From the NCBI GenBank assembly GCA_018398765.1, contig JAHBMJ010000025.1, forward strand, positions 1-59,312: a stretch of DNA of 59,312 nucleotides, written 5' to 3'. Within the stretch, counting starts at the first letter, position 1. The number at the start of each line of letters is the position of its first letter. This stretch comes from Chromera velia. Its lineage: Eukaryota; Sar; Chromeraceae. This document shows positions 10,943 to 22,544 of the stretch, one piece after another. Both the position numbers and the translations under genes were made by a program. The notes beneath the pieces are model-generated. The model did not search any database and was not told where the DNA came from. It worked only from the letters and a program-made list of their open reading frames with translations.

Positions 10943-12748
10943 GCCAAAGGATAGCACCATCATCAACTATATTCTCTATGTACTAGATTAATATGCATGA
11001 ATGTTGCGCTGGATTTGCTTGTTGATCTTCGATCGAATTTGTTTAATGTGCGGTACTATCTATGCCTAGCCGTCCATCGCGTAGCATCACTGCTGCATCG
11101 ATCTGCATCGCACAGCCTATGACGCAGGTTTGGCTGCGCTCAAAATCTAGAAATTTAAAATTCCAGTTCTTTTTTTTAAAAAATATTTATACTAGCCTAG
11201 ATATATTAGCTGTATATGTAAACTTAGTTATAGCTCATATATTTATTACTAATTTATAACAACATTTTTAAGTATATGGAATTCTGACTATAACTTACTA
11301 TAACCCTACAAAAAGTTATAAAAATGTCATAATAATCTTATAGAAATGATATTGTCATAGAAATCTTATAGAAATCTGATAGAAATATAATAGATCAAGC
11401 CTAAATTTTTATAATTTATAGAAATTTCATCAGATTCTAGACCGGGTTTCTATATATTTCTATATCATCAATCATTATTTATGTCTTCTTCTGTATCTGC
11501 CTGTTTGACTGTCTATCTCTGACTTGTATTTCTGCGACTGTTTTCTTTGTATGGCTGTTCTGGCTGTTTAGGGGCGAGGTTTTTGTGCGTCTTTGTGTGC
11601 TGTATTAGTATGAATGTGAACTTTCAAGCCCGTGGAGGCTGAAAAACGTTCGTCCACATGCCGCATACTTCGCATCTCCATCTTTCTGCCCCTTTTTCAC
11701 CTCCCTTTTCCTTTCCTTTTCCTCTGCTGCTCTCTCCTCTACCTTTTTCATCCCGTCTTGAATTAACGCCCTCCATCTGTCTCTATGAGAGGCAAGCGTC
11801 TACCATTTCGCTCCATTGATTTCCAGAAGGCGGAAATTAGAGAGCTAGCACAGTTGCTCCAACGAAGGAGGGGTCGACCAAAGGGGCGTTCTCCTTCGAG
11901 ATGCCCAATTTAAACAATAACTAACGGGGAAGACGCTTTCCCCCCATCCTCCTAACATGCCCCCGCCGGCTCAAACCACCGAAGTCAAGCGAGTCTGATA
12001 GTGTTCTCAATCGTGTGCGATCGTGCTCAAATTAATGACAATCTAAATGTACGAGTCATGACGGATGGCGGCATCACTAGTATATATAACTATATATCAG
12101 TAACTGTATGAGCACGTGTAACTTTAACTGATATTTGATAATGTAGCCGCGTTAGTTAGTTAGTTAGTTAGTTAGAGGATGCCTAACCCGAGTTGGAGTG
12201 CTAAGCTCCCGGGCGGCACATACATGCATGGTTATTGTTTTGTATATATATACGTACGATTCGGAAGTCGTATCCGGTCATGTCTAATATGCTAGTATCT
12301 ATCTGAGAGTGTGCATACATATGTGTGCATATATATAAAACCTATCTTACTGGCCGAGATTAGCCAAGAGCTAGGTTTTCTTGGTCCCGTTTGTCTTAAA
12401 AGATGAATGTGCTGCTATTGGATCTGATTTTATATGGTACATACGTCAAAAATTTCCAGCTGCAGTTCTTCCTTTGCGTAATTTACTATGTAGGGGCTTA
12501 GACTAAGTATAGAAGTGCCCGCCATCAGACCCGCCGCCGCACTATAATGAGATACATGAGACGGGCGTGCCGCATAATAAATTAATTCATTAGTGATGGG
12601 GTGTTGTTGTTTGCATCATAGTTGGATATAATATAATTTGAATAAAACAGATTGATTAGAAGAAAAAGACAGATTCTTTTTCTTGTTAGTTCTCTCCGTA
12701 TGAAATAATTTAAATCCATGTATAACAAAAACCTTGATCATCATTTGA
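10943..12748. other. Gene-free stretch before the copia element
   Basis: From 11140 to 11460 the sequence is strongly AT-rich with repeated ATAGAAAT-like words. Around 11575-12000 it is GC-richer and contains a 42-residue frame (11785-11913) ending in an AT-hook-like RRGRPKGR; it may be the edge of an old element but I cannot assign it. A run of TTAG units lies near 12150-12172. The remainder is unremarkable, and I find no host gene. Confidence 0.5.
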
Positions 12749-12753
12749 ATTTA

Positions 12754-12966
12754 TGTTGGGATTTCTCCCTGGGCCGCTTTCCGGGGCCGTTGGCAGTAGG
12801 CCGCACACGCATAGAGAGGCGTGATGCACAGAGATGCAGTGTTGCAATGTAACAATGTATAGCAATGCATGTAGAAACTGATCGATCCATCGTAGCGTAT
12901 ATCTCTGGCTAAAGCCAAGACAGACGGCCTCTCCAATGAACCTGAAAGTATGACGGAATCTTTATA
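12754..12966 (+). repeat. 5' LTR of the copia element
   Basis: This 213-bp LTR starts TGTTGG and ends TTTATA. It aligns along its full length with the 3' LTR at 16111. A TGGTGATTG stretch two bases downstream could be the primer-binding site, but this is uncertain. Confidence 0.9.
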
Positions 12967-15900
12967 AATGGTGATTGAGGTTTTTGTTATGCATGTCGCG
13001 TCCCCGTGTATGAGGGGCGGATCTAGCTATAAATCAGTGTGTCAAGTACATTCATTCATGATGTGTTTTTCTTGCCTGGTGGTAAGCCTGCCTCTGTGAT
13101 TGTCGATTCTGCATCTGGCCGTGTGTCTGGAATGATTCTTCCCTCGAAAGGAAAGGCTGCCCGTCATCTGACTGCTTGGTGTCGGAAGTGGGAGAGACTG
13201 GCTGAGAAATTGAAAATAAAAGTAAAGCCTCAGATTGTCTGCACAGATAACGGAAAAGAATTCATTGGGGAAAAGAAAGGCCAGTATGAGTATGTGTGTG
13301 ACCAGGAGACCATCGTTTATCAGAGAGGCCTTGTGTGTACACCGCAGCCGCAAAGGAAGGCAGAGAGAATGAATTGCATGATCAAGTGTCTCCTCTAGAA
13401 GTTGCTATCTGACTTGGATCTGCCTCGTTACTATGGCAAATAGCTCTTCAATGGTGTGGTCGATGCATTGAATGAGTGTGTGTACAGTGAGACTGGTATG
13501 TCGCCTGACTCTTTTATGTTTGGTTCTGGGGCTGCCCGTTCCATTTCTCCAATCTCTGTTGGTGATCGTGTTGTGGTGACTGACCCTTGTCCCCTCCCCT
13601 CGTCTGGCTTGCCTGTGCGTGGGAAGGAAGGAATTTTTTGTGGTGTCGAGAGTGAGTCTTGCGTGATGGTGATTGTGAAGACAGAGAATTATAGACGTGG
13701 GTGGAAGCCTTTGCATATGCATCCGAGTGGTGTTTCTTTGATTGAATGGTATGGGTTGAATGCTTCCCCTGACCTCACAGAGTTTAGGGGTGCGGCAGCT
13801 GCACCTGCCGATGATGTGGATCGTTTTTCCGACTTCTCTTTCGATGATGATGGAGAGGTCGATGCCAATGCGATGGGGGGTGCTGACCTTGTTGCTGTCC
13901 TCTCTTCTTCTCGTACGCAGGCAACTTTCTTCGATAGTGTTTCCGCTGCGGCTGTCCGTCAGTTGGAGCACGTCGTGGGGAGTCAGCCAGCAAGTGTTTT
14001 TGCACCGTTTTCTCTTCAGAATCCCTCTCAGAGTGCTGCAGGTTTACATCTTCTAGCCGGCCAACTGGAAGCACCAGCCCAGCAGCAGGGGGTGGAGAAT
14101 GAGCGCCGGGAAGAGGCAAAACAGTCGGAGTGGGACGCTGCACCAGCTGCTGGGTCTGAAGAGACAGAGAGGGAGGAAGAGATTGTTCTGCCAGACATCT
14201 CTGATGATGATTCTCTCTTTGGGGCGAATCTTCTGAAGTCTGATAGCGGAACCGCTGCAGCCGGCCTGCTTGCTCGCGAGAGTGGGCCAACCAGCAGCAG
14301 AAAAGAGAAGGGAGTGCAGGTAGTACAGGAAGATGAGGGAGTGCAAGAGGCACAGGACGATGAAAGGAAGAGGGAGAAGGAAAAGAAGGAAAAGGAAAAG
14401 AGAGTCACGCGTCTGTCGGTTGATAAGAAAGTCATTGACGTCATGATGACACATGTGAATCCCGAAAAAGGACATGTCATGGCAACGGAAGGGGAAGTGA
14501 GAAATGGAAGTCACGATGGAGCCATGAGAGAGGAACTGAAGAGTTTTTAGAGAAATGAGGTCCTCAAAGTGGGGGGTGTGCGAGTACCTGCAAGGAGACG
14601 GGTGATGAAGACGCGGTGGGTTTTAACCTGGAAGATGAAAGGTGGAAAGAGAGTCCCCAAGGCCAGATTGGTGTGTAAGGGCTTCCAGGATAACAGAAAG
14701 AACGTTGAAACCTACAGTGGGACGGCAGCCTGGTGGGGTTGCTTGTCTGTTTTGTGTTTGCTTCGAGCAAAGGATAGAAGGTAGGAAAGTCGGACGTTCG
14801 CACAGCATTTTTGACTCAGTCTACACCGATTTCCGATGATGTGTTCGTGCAGTTGCCAGGCCGAGTTCCTGAGGGGTCACCTGAAGGGTTCGCATCTGGT
14901 GAGGTGAGTCAATTGCTGCATGTGATGTACGGTCTGAAAGATGCGCCTCGACTCTATGGTCAGCACTTCAAACGGATTGCCGGAGAGTGTGGATGGGAAG
15001 AAGTGACTGAAAGCGTGTTTGTGAAAAAGGAGGCAGGAAGCGTGAAGGCTGTGATGGCTGTTCATGTCGATGATTTGCTTGTGTTTTCTGATGATCCCGT
15101 GCGTGATCTCGAGCCTCTGCGCAAGCGTCTTGAAATGGATGAGCCTGAGATTTTTGAGTGTGGGGGTAAGATGGGTTACACAGGGATGGAGGTGAGGAGA
15201 ACAGAGGAAAGCTTTGCTCTCTCGCAGAAAGCTTATCTCGAATCAATCCCTGTGCAAAAAGAAGACCTTCCCCGCAAGTCTTTGTCTCCTGAACTCATTA
15301 AGTCATCAGCAGAAGAGGAGACAGACGAATCTCTTGTGAGTGTCATACAGAAAGTGATGGGTGTGCTTGGTTGGGTTTGTCGCACGACTGCCGATCTTAC
15401 ATATCTGTTCAGCGAGCTCTCTCATTATAATTCTCGCCCTTCTGGTTCAAAGCTTGTGGCTGCTTTACTTACATTGATTTGCGTGCGTGAGAAGGGTGAC
15501 TGCCTGCAGTTCAGCGGAGTGGATGATCCGAAGCTTGTTCTCTTTGTTGATGCTGCGTATTCTCTTTCTCGCTGTGAAGGGAGAGGGGGGTTTGAAGCGC
15601 ATCTGGTTGACAAGAAGGAAAGCATCACCAACATGAGGTTCTCGAATCTCGTGGCATGGAAGAGCAAGAGAATCAAAAGAAAACTGATTTTTTCTACCTC
15701 TACAGAGTTGTGTGCGCTTGTAGATGGCGTGAAGCAGTCGTTCCAATGGAAGCGACTTGCTAAGGCCCTCTGGATGAAGCCTTTGGAGGTTGAGGTTTAC
15801 ACTGACAGCGCTCCTCTGATGGAGCAGTTGGAAAGTGGACAGTCCAGACGGGAGCCTCGCATGGATGGTCTGTTGGCGTATGCACGTCAAGAGCTGAGAG

Positions 15901-16110
15901 CCTTGAAGGCAAAGGTACTGTGGATACAGACAGACAGATAGAGAGCGGACAGACATACGAAGTACAAGATGGAGAGGGGTAGAGGAAGTCAAGCTCCCAA
16001 GTTCGTGTAGAAGCAGATGAAAGGAGATAGAAAGGTTCTGGATTTTGCAAAGGCGTGCAGAGGAAAGCGAAAGAGTGACTCTCATGGTAGCTCTTGAGTC
16101 AAGGGGTGAT

Positions 16111-16326
16111 TGTTAGGATTTCTTCCGGGGCCGCTTTCCGGGGCCGTTGGCAGTAGGCTGCGTGCGCATAGAGAGGCATGATGCACAGAGATGCAGTGTT
16201 GCAATGTAGCAATGTATAGCAATGCATGCAGAAACTGATCGATCCATCGTAGCGCATATTGTCTCTGGCTAAAACCAAAACAGACGGCCTCTCCTATGAA
16301 CCTGAAAGTATGACAGAATCTTTACA
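16111..16326 (+). repeat. 3' LTR of the copia element
   Basis: This 216-bp LTR starts TGTTAG and ends TTTACA, giving the canonical TG...CA ends. It is preceded by a short purine-rich AAGGGG stretch, a plausible polypurine tract, and followed directly by the ATTTA target duplication. Confidence 0.9.
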
Positions 16327-16331
16327 ATTTA

Positions 16332-16750
16332 TGACCTCATAGTAAATTGTTCTCTCTGCTAGAGCTCTAGTATCTTTGAGCGTATGAAGATATGGATATG
16401 CACACTGTTTGAGTCAGTATGACAGCGTATAATAGTGGATACACTTATTTCTTCTTCTTTTTTTCATTTTAGCATTCATTCAATGCTAGATCTAATGTTA
16501 AAGTAGGATAACAAATCTGTTTCTTAGATCCTAGCCTGGATCTTTTTCTTCCACAAATGATAAGCCCAACTCAGAGATGGAGTGCAGTCGGAAAAGAAGC
16601 GAACTTATTAAAGAAGTGCAACTATCTCCTTTGTGACCCTCGGCGACTCTCTTTCTCTTCTTATAGAAGTTACAGTATAACTCACTCATCGAACGAGAGG
16701 AAACTTAGATATTTGTATGTGCATGAGCTAGAGTCATGATAATTGAGAAA
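16332..16750. other. Spacer between copia and Penelope-like elements
   Basis: About 420 bp of mixed sequence lies between the copia target duplication and the left repeat of the next element. A 60-codon frame (16557-16739) has no recognisable feature. I see no gene or repeat here. Confidence 0.5.
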
Positions 16751-17085
16751 CGTGTGTTCTCTAATCATGCCTACGGTCTATCCATCGGCTTGCAAGAATC
16801 GACGTAATACTGCGATTAATTGGCATGCTGATTTTGAGCTATTAATGTTTAGCTCGGCGTGTATGCGAAGCTTTAGTCTCCGATGGTTTTTCGCATGCAT
16901 GCGTTTTTTGTATGTCGTTTAATTAGTATGTATTCGATAAATTCCAATTGAATCAGACAGCAGCCTGTTGGATTGTACTGGATTATGGTAGATTGACCAT
17001 GTGCTCCTACCGACACATTTGTGTACAGACAACATAAGATCTCAACTGTTGGAAGAGACTTTCAATTTCCTAGAATCTCTATTAT
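16751..17085 (+). repeat. Left 335-bp direct repeat of the Penelope-like element
   Basis: It aligns without gaps to 22545-22879. I count 15 differences, all of them transitions. Both start at CGTGTGTTCTC and end at ATTAT. The flanking sequences outside the two copies are unrelated. Confidence 0.92.
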
Positions 17086-17247
17086 AGATTCTTTTTCCAG
17101 GTCGGCTCCTTGCCTTGAACCTTGGAATTCTATAAACCGTCACGTGCATGCAGTGAAGTCCAGTCTCTCTGCTGTCCCTGTAGACTAATTCTTAGGTACT
17201 TGAGGGACTTAGAGATATACAAGTCAGTGAAAGAACGGCTCGGTCAG

Positions 17248-17916
17248 ATGGAAATAGAAGAGGCGCCCCTGGATACAGGAAGAATGGTTGAGCCAAGGAA
17301 GAGGATCCCAGATAGAATGGTTGTGAAACCATATCTGCCGGGTTATGAGCTAAAGGCGGACGAGGTCATCGTCCATACGTTCGATACAGAGAAGACGGGA
17401 ATGACAGAATGGGTCCTGGTGAAGATGAGGGTGGCAGACGCTACAAATTTGAAAGCCATGAACAAGGATGCCCTCGAGTCCTCTATGAAGGTGGAGGTAA
17501 TGAATAAACAGGCATACAATAGACTGATCGTGCCGTCGAAGAAAATGAAGAAGGGGGGAGAGATAAATGAAAAGGCATATATCGGAATGATGGAGGTGAA
17601 GGGAGCGTGTGATGAGATGGTGGAGGGGGTGTTGATGCCAATGTTTCAGATGCCGCTCGACGGGGTGTTCTCGAAATCCAGAAGGGAGTATATGATGATG
17701 CAGAAGGGAATGGAATACAGAGAATACAACCGGAGGCTGACGAACAAAGTAAGAAGTGAGGGGGCTGCATACATTGACGCACACCTGGCCACTGAACATA
17801 TAGCTGCCAGAGCGGGGGCACAGGTAGATGTGGCGAGTGAGATGTTGTGCTCAGTGGCGGAGATAGTGAAAGAGCATGGAGTCATGGAAATTCATGGGCG
17901 GGTTGTTCGTCTTTAG
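17248..17916 (+). CDS. Unknown ORF inside the Penelope-like element (222 aa)
   Basis: The frame is open from an ATG at 17248 (and upstream without ATG to about 17122) to a TAG at 17916. It starts 160 bp after the left repeat and runs in the same direction as the endonuclease and RT. The product is charged, with many Met and Lys residues, a central YELKADEVIVHTFDTEKTG stretch and a likely helical C-terminal part rich in Ala/Glu. I recognise no domain. Penelope-like elements usually lack a separate first ORF, so this is either an element-encoded accessory protein or an unrelated captured sequence. Confidence 0.55.
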   Translation: MEIEEAPLDTGRMVEPRKRIPDRMVVKPYLPGYELKADEVIVHTFDTEKTGMTEWVLVKMRVADATNLKAMNKDALESSMKVEVMNKQAYNRLIVPSKKMKKGGEINEKAYIGMMEVKGACDEMVEGVLMPMFQMPLDGVFSKSRREYMMMQKGMEYREYNRRLTNKVRSEGAAYIDAHLATEHIAARAGAQVDVASEMLCSVAEIVKEHGVMEIHGRVVRL

Positions 17917-18375
17917 GAAGAGATGAAGAAAACCCGGAGAGGAGGGGGGAGTGGGCCAATGGGTGGGAAACACTCTATGTACTCGACCTGTGACATCTAA
18001 TCAGGGGGGATCACAGTTGAGGATGTAGATGTAGATGGCCCTGGGGTAACAGAGAAGAGGATTCCAAACACAAGGGTGGATGTACGCCAGACTGGGGGGG
18101 GTGGAATAGTGAACAAAGGGATGAATGATGGGAGGAAGGGGGATGGGGAAATTAGTCTGATGGTGCCTAACGGAAGGCCGAGAATGAACGGTAATACAGG
18201 GGTGAACGGGGTGGGAGGGGGAGGGATGCAGGATAGCTTTGATAGGCAGACAGGGACAGGGTTACCTAAGCGAGTGAGGCAGGTAACGCATTCCTCGGAG
18301 GGGAAGCAGGGGAACACAGACTCAGGGTTTGTGACCCCAAGATCCATGGGGGAGAGAGAGGGAGAGGGTTAGCAG

Positions 18376-18816
18376 ATGCAAAAGAGAGCTGTAACGCCCT
18401 TCAGACCGTCGTCTGCCAGGAGAGACAGGCCCACAATGAATGAAATGCAAATCTTCCCCCCGAATGTGCCGATGGTAGGTGGGAGGATCGTATACGAGAC
18501 ACTGGTTGACCTTCCGGTGTATCGACAACCGAAAAATGGAGGTTTGGGGGGGAAACTCTGGCAAGAATGTATGGATGATGCCAGACTGATGGTATCTGTT
18601 ATGTGCAGTGAAACACGGCGGGGCCAGGTGAGGAGGAAGATGATCTCAGCGCTGAGGGACAACGCAGTGGACGGGGATCTGGAGGGCTGTGACCTTCTGG
18701 AACTCGTTTATGCTTTCATCATACAGAAAAAGAGGGTTAAGGCTCTCTGTCTGCAGCAAAAGAAGGAGAGAGAGGGGGGGAAGGGGATGGGAGGTCGCCA
18801 GATGGGACCTGAGTGA
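18376..18816 (+). CDS. Unknown ORF inside the Penelope-like element (146 aa), with Gly-rich upstream frame
   Basis: This frame lies just after a Gly/Asn-rich open stretch (about 18076-18372) in the same frame, the two being parted only by a stop. The encoded protein has a Pro/Arg-rich N-terminus, a central IFPPNVPMVGGRIVYE segment and a helical C-terminal region ending in a basic Lys/Arg/Glu tail. A nucleic-acid-binding accessory role would suit a retroelement, but nothing in the sequence proves it. I do not recognise the family. Confidence 0.45.
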   Translation: MQKRAVTPFRPSSARRDRPTMNEMQIFPPNVPMVGGRIVYETLVDLPVYRQPKNGGLGGKLWQECMDDARLMVSVMCSETRRGQVRRKMISALRDNAVDGDLEGCDLLELVYAFIIQKKRVKALCLQQKKEREGGKGMGGRQMGPE

Positions 18817-18859
18817 CTAGGGACTCAAGAGCATGTCGGGAGGAGCAGTGGTCAGTTGA

Positions 18860-19645
18860 ATGTTTAAATTAATTTTGATTCTTCTTTTTTTGTCTTTGTC
18901 TGATGAATTGCATCAGAAAGTGAGGGAACTGGTTGGAGTGATTGGGAAGGATACAGGGAATGGAAGGGGTTTTGGCAGGGAAAGTGTGAGAGAGAAAGTG
19001 GAGTTTGACCTTGATCGTCTCTCCCTCAGATTGGCTGGGGTGCGGATGTTTGTTGCATCCCACCATGTGCACGCAGTTCAAGCCTGTCCTGTTTGTACAT
19101 CGGAGATTCACAGATGCGATTGCCCGTTGACGACGGTTCTTGTCATTCAAACAACACAGCCACCTTCATACACTCTCCATGTTATGCCTGCGTCCCCTGA
19201 AGATGTGATGAATCCTTTTTGCAAGCTTCGGAGTGTCTTTAAGAGAGGGTTTGGTCAGAAATGTTTGAGGAGACTTGTATATTCCCATTCGCTGGCTGCT
19301 TCTACATGGTTGGGTCTGTCTGATACGAAATATTCTTCCTTTCTGAGAGAGGTCAAGGATGCTTGTGCTGGGGTGGGAGAGGATGCATCATGGTAGGACA
19401 AGGGAGTAATATATTTGATTTGGTCACGATGGAAGAGAGGCTTTTATATTGGAAGTACCGTTGGTAGGGCGCTCGATCGGTTCTTTCAGCACCTCACGAG
19501 TGTATTAAAACCGCGTCGCGTTGGGAAAAAATATAATAAGATGGGTTGTGGGTATGCACATCGCTTCTATTCTGTTTTGCTGATGCTTCCAGACACGGCC
19601 TCTTTGTTATCCTTCCTATTGCAAAGATTGAGGGTGGTCAGATAA
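18860..19645 (+). CDS. Cys cluster and GIY-YIG endonuclease domain of the Penelope-like element
   Basis: The first part (to 19396) contains a zinc-finger-like cluster CPVCTSEIHRCDC. It then runs, in the same frame after an amber codon, into a GIY-YIG nuclease core. The GIY strand reads VIYLI, followed ten residues later by FYIGST and then an Arg and a His spaced as in the family (RALDRFFQHL). GIY-YIG enzymes cut one DNA strand to prime target-site reverse transcription in Penelope-like elements. The tail (to 19645) is hydrophobic. The identification rests on motif spacing and I regard it as firm. Confidence 0.82.
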
Positions 19646-19926
19646 ATTTGCGCATGATAGAATACTTATGTATTCGTACATACAAACCTATATAGAATAC
19701 AGTTGGTATGTTGAGGAGATTCAAGAATGACCCGGTGCGTAATTTGAGGGACCTTAATAAAAGGGATGTTCGCTCAATTGCGTGCAGGTGTAGTGACAGG
19801 GTCTCAAGTCTGAGGAGGAGACTTGAATCTTCTGTTTACATGTCAAAGTTGGCGGGAAGAGTTGATAAAGGAGGCATTTTCTAATCTCGCTCCCTTTTCC
19901 TCTACAGAGTCACTGGCAAAGAGGGT

Positions 19927-22413
19927 GTGGGGGCAAAGAGAGGGGAAGGGGACGTGATTTCTCTTTTTTGTGCACGACTGCTGACTGCATTGTTCAAGAA
20001 GGTCCTTCCCGATTCGTCTCTTCGTTCATTTGATGCGATGAAGAATGATTTGAGTGTATGTATGCGCATGGTGCCCAGGGGCGGGATTCTTGGGGAAGGG
20101 AGGGCAACTTTTGACTTGAATATGAGACGAATGTGCGAGTTGAATGGCTGGTCAGCAGCGACTTTGCTCAGAGGGGAGCTGATTACGATTTGGGTGCCCC
20201 TCGCTGACTTGTCTTTTTTCCGATCTTTTTATTTTACCATGTTTGAGGAGATAAGGAAAACTGTGTCTCCATTGTCAAACGTGAGGCTTCGCCTTCTCCC
20301 TGCAAAGCTGACTGATCTCCAACAGACTTTGGACAATATATATGGGATTTGTGGGGAAGGAGGAGGGGGTGAAGGTTCTTTTTATGGATCGTCGTGTCAT
20401 TGTAGAGAGATCATTGCGGAATTATTTGATCTTCCTTTGCTTGATGGTCATGTATGTTGTCTACTGTCTGCATCTTCCTCTCTTAGATCTTTCTTCTCTC
20501 TTCCTCCTCACTTTTCCTCCAAGGCCAAATTATGGCCTAACACTGGTGCATGGAATGTTGTTTCGAAGGGTATTGAGTCTTTCCTCCGTTCTGTTCTCAC
20601 TTTTGATGGTAGCACTTGGGAGGGGGTTGGTCTAGGGAGGACAATGGGAAGGGGAAGGGGGAGGGAGAATATAAGAGGCAGGTCGATGAAAGGGGTCTTG
20701 TCTCCTGTAATGATTGCCGACCTTTGGGAGCGGTGGGTTTCAACGTTTTCGTGTGCTTAGGCAAATGAGAAAGGGGCTGGCCGTCCCAAAGAAGTCTATG
20801 ACAATCAGAAAGTTATTGACTGCTCTAGCAGTTGTGCCAGTTGACAAGGCCAGAGGAGATCTGGCTTTTTTGTGTAAAGGGAAATACATTGAGGCAGTGG
20901 CGAGAGCTTTTCTTTTTGATTCTTCTTATGGAAGAATTGGGGAGGGTGAGTTTTCTGCTTTTCTGGACCTTCTGGAGAATGGTTTTCCGAATGAAAAGGA
21001 TGCATAGGTGTCTTTTTTGAATCAGTTCAAGAAATTTGACAGGAAGAAACATTACTTTGGGATTGGGATCCTTTGGGTGAAACGTAAGTCTTGGGGAGTT
21101 GAGGGGGAGCTCGCTGAGTCTTGGTCCTCTTTGAAGTACAGGCTATTGGTATCTTATAAGAGACATGCCAGACGTGAGATTTTCTCTTTCCTTTGCAAGG
21201 CTTTGAATGGCTGTCTTTCTTACTTTTCGCCGCAATATGACTTTGACTCTGTCTTTGCTTTTCAGGATAAGGTTGGGATCTTTAATTCAGGGTTTGGGAG
21301 ACTTGCAGATCGTGGCTCTTGTATTTCTTCTAATTCGTATTGGCCTCGGGGTGGACTTGGTCTGCTGGTGGACGACATCAAAGCATTTTTTCCCTCTCTA
21401 CCCAGAGCTGATTTCCTTTTTTGTTTGAATGACTTTATTCATTTCATTCATTCTTCCTCTAGATATCGCTTTGTTGTGTTGCCCACCCATAAGTCCTTTT
21501 GTATTAAGGAGGCGGGTCCGGAAGAGGGTGAGAAGTGGTATTCTCGGAGACGTTACTTAAAACCTGTTGCTTTTTTATCCTCCCACTGCAATTATGCAAA
21601 TGCACTTTCTTGCTCTCTTAATATGCTAGCTCGTATAATTAATCTTGATTTTGTTTCGAATATAATTTGGGTTCGAGGGAAGATGGTCAGACAGTATGAA
21701 GGTTTTCCTCAAGGGAGTCCGTGCTCTCCTGGTGGGGCCCGATTTTTTGCCGCGTGGAAAGAGTACTCTGTTGCGTTGATGAGATCGAAGCCTTCATGGG
21801 GGGGGAGAAATGGATGGCAGGGAGATACATGGACGATAGAACGATTGTTTTTAGGTCTGACTATGGCATAAGTGACGTGCCGGATGACCCCATAATGGAA
21901 AAGTTACTTGAGGAAGACTTCTACAGTCCTGCATGTGTTTTAGAACGTCAGAAAGGATCTACGGTGCTTGGTTTACGTCTTTTCTCTTTGCCGGAATCTC
22001 CTTTGATTTTGCTTTTTGCTGCTGTTAATCCTAACCGTGATGTTCTTTTTAATTTCTTTTATGATCTAGTTGCTTTTTCTCTGTTGCCCATTTCTAGAGG
22101 ATGGTCGTCTTTTTCTAACCTACCTTTACTTCGTAGAATGCGTCTGATGCATGCTTTCTCCTATGTTCCCTCTATTTCAGCCAAGAAGGGCCTAATATCC
22201 TCTCATCTTATCCGGACACTTCTTTTTTGTAATGCACCTGCGGTTGTCCTGGTTGACGAACTTATTTTTCTGTTTTTGGAGTTGTATATTTTGAGATGGC
22301 CTGTTTCGTTTTTGCTTGATTTGTTCATGTCTGCAGTCTATCGGACTGGTGATGATGGTCTTTGTTCTCTTTGGAAGGCGCATTTGTCCTTTCTTTGTTT
22401 TATTCTAAAATAA
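19927..22413 (+). CDS. Reverse transcriptase region of the Penelope-like element (decayed)
   Basis: Across several frames on the plus strand the order is as follows: an N-terminal extension (19927-20760); a stretch VPVDKARGDLAFLCKGKY, matching the VxxDK N-terminal signature of Penelope-type RTs (about 20835); motif A as DDIKAFFPSLPR (about 21375); motif B as GFPQGSPCSP (about 21700); the catalytic RYMDD (about 21825); and an LGLRLF motif and thumb region to 22413. The frame is not continuous; one change falls near a run of eight G residues, which could be decay or a sequencing slip. No LTR-type protease, integrase or RNase H is present. Confidence 0.82.
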
Positions 22414-22544
22414 TCTACATATGACTGATTTTCAACGTTATGGCCTTTTGTTGTCGTTTGTTTCCGCAAGTGTACCTGAGAACCGTCAGCGATAGACAAA
22501 AGACAGCGGTATGGATACGGAGGGGCATCACGCGTGGGACACTA

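Larger units (their letters stand above)
12754..16326 (+). mobile_element. Ty1/copia LTR retrotransposon, broken fossil
   Basis: Two LTRs (213 and 216 bp, beginning TGTT) flank a roughly 3.1-kb interior. Both sides carry the 5-bp target duplication ATTTA (12749-12753 and 16327-16331), so this is one insertion event. Interior parts in order are integrase core (about 13040-13400, with TDNGKEF), a long acidic/Ser-rich region, a copia-type reverse transcriptase (about 14560-15240, with the VHVDDLL motif), and RNase H (about 15480-15940). A purine-rich stretch precedes the 3' LTR. Gag and protease are not recognisable, so the interior is deleted as well as interrupted, with a handful of breaks. 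The LTRs differ at roughly 16 of 213 aligned sites plus one small indel, so the insertion is old. Confidence 0.92.

Noticed and set aside
11785-11913. A 42-codon frame with an AT-hook-like RRGRPKGR
   Set aside because: Too short, with no neighbours in phase; the motif is simple enough to occur by chance in Arg-rich translation.
17248-22413. Possible reassignment of TAG to an amino acid, suggested by amber codons in the Penelope-like element
   Set aside because: Host genes in the window use TAG as a terminal stop (HAD and coiled-coil genes), along with TAA and TGA. Decay by C-to-T change explains the pattern more simply.
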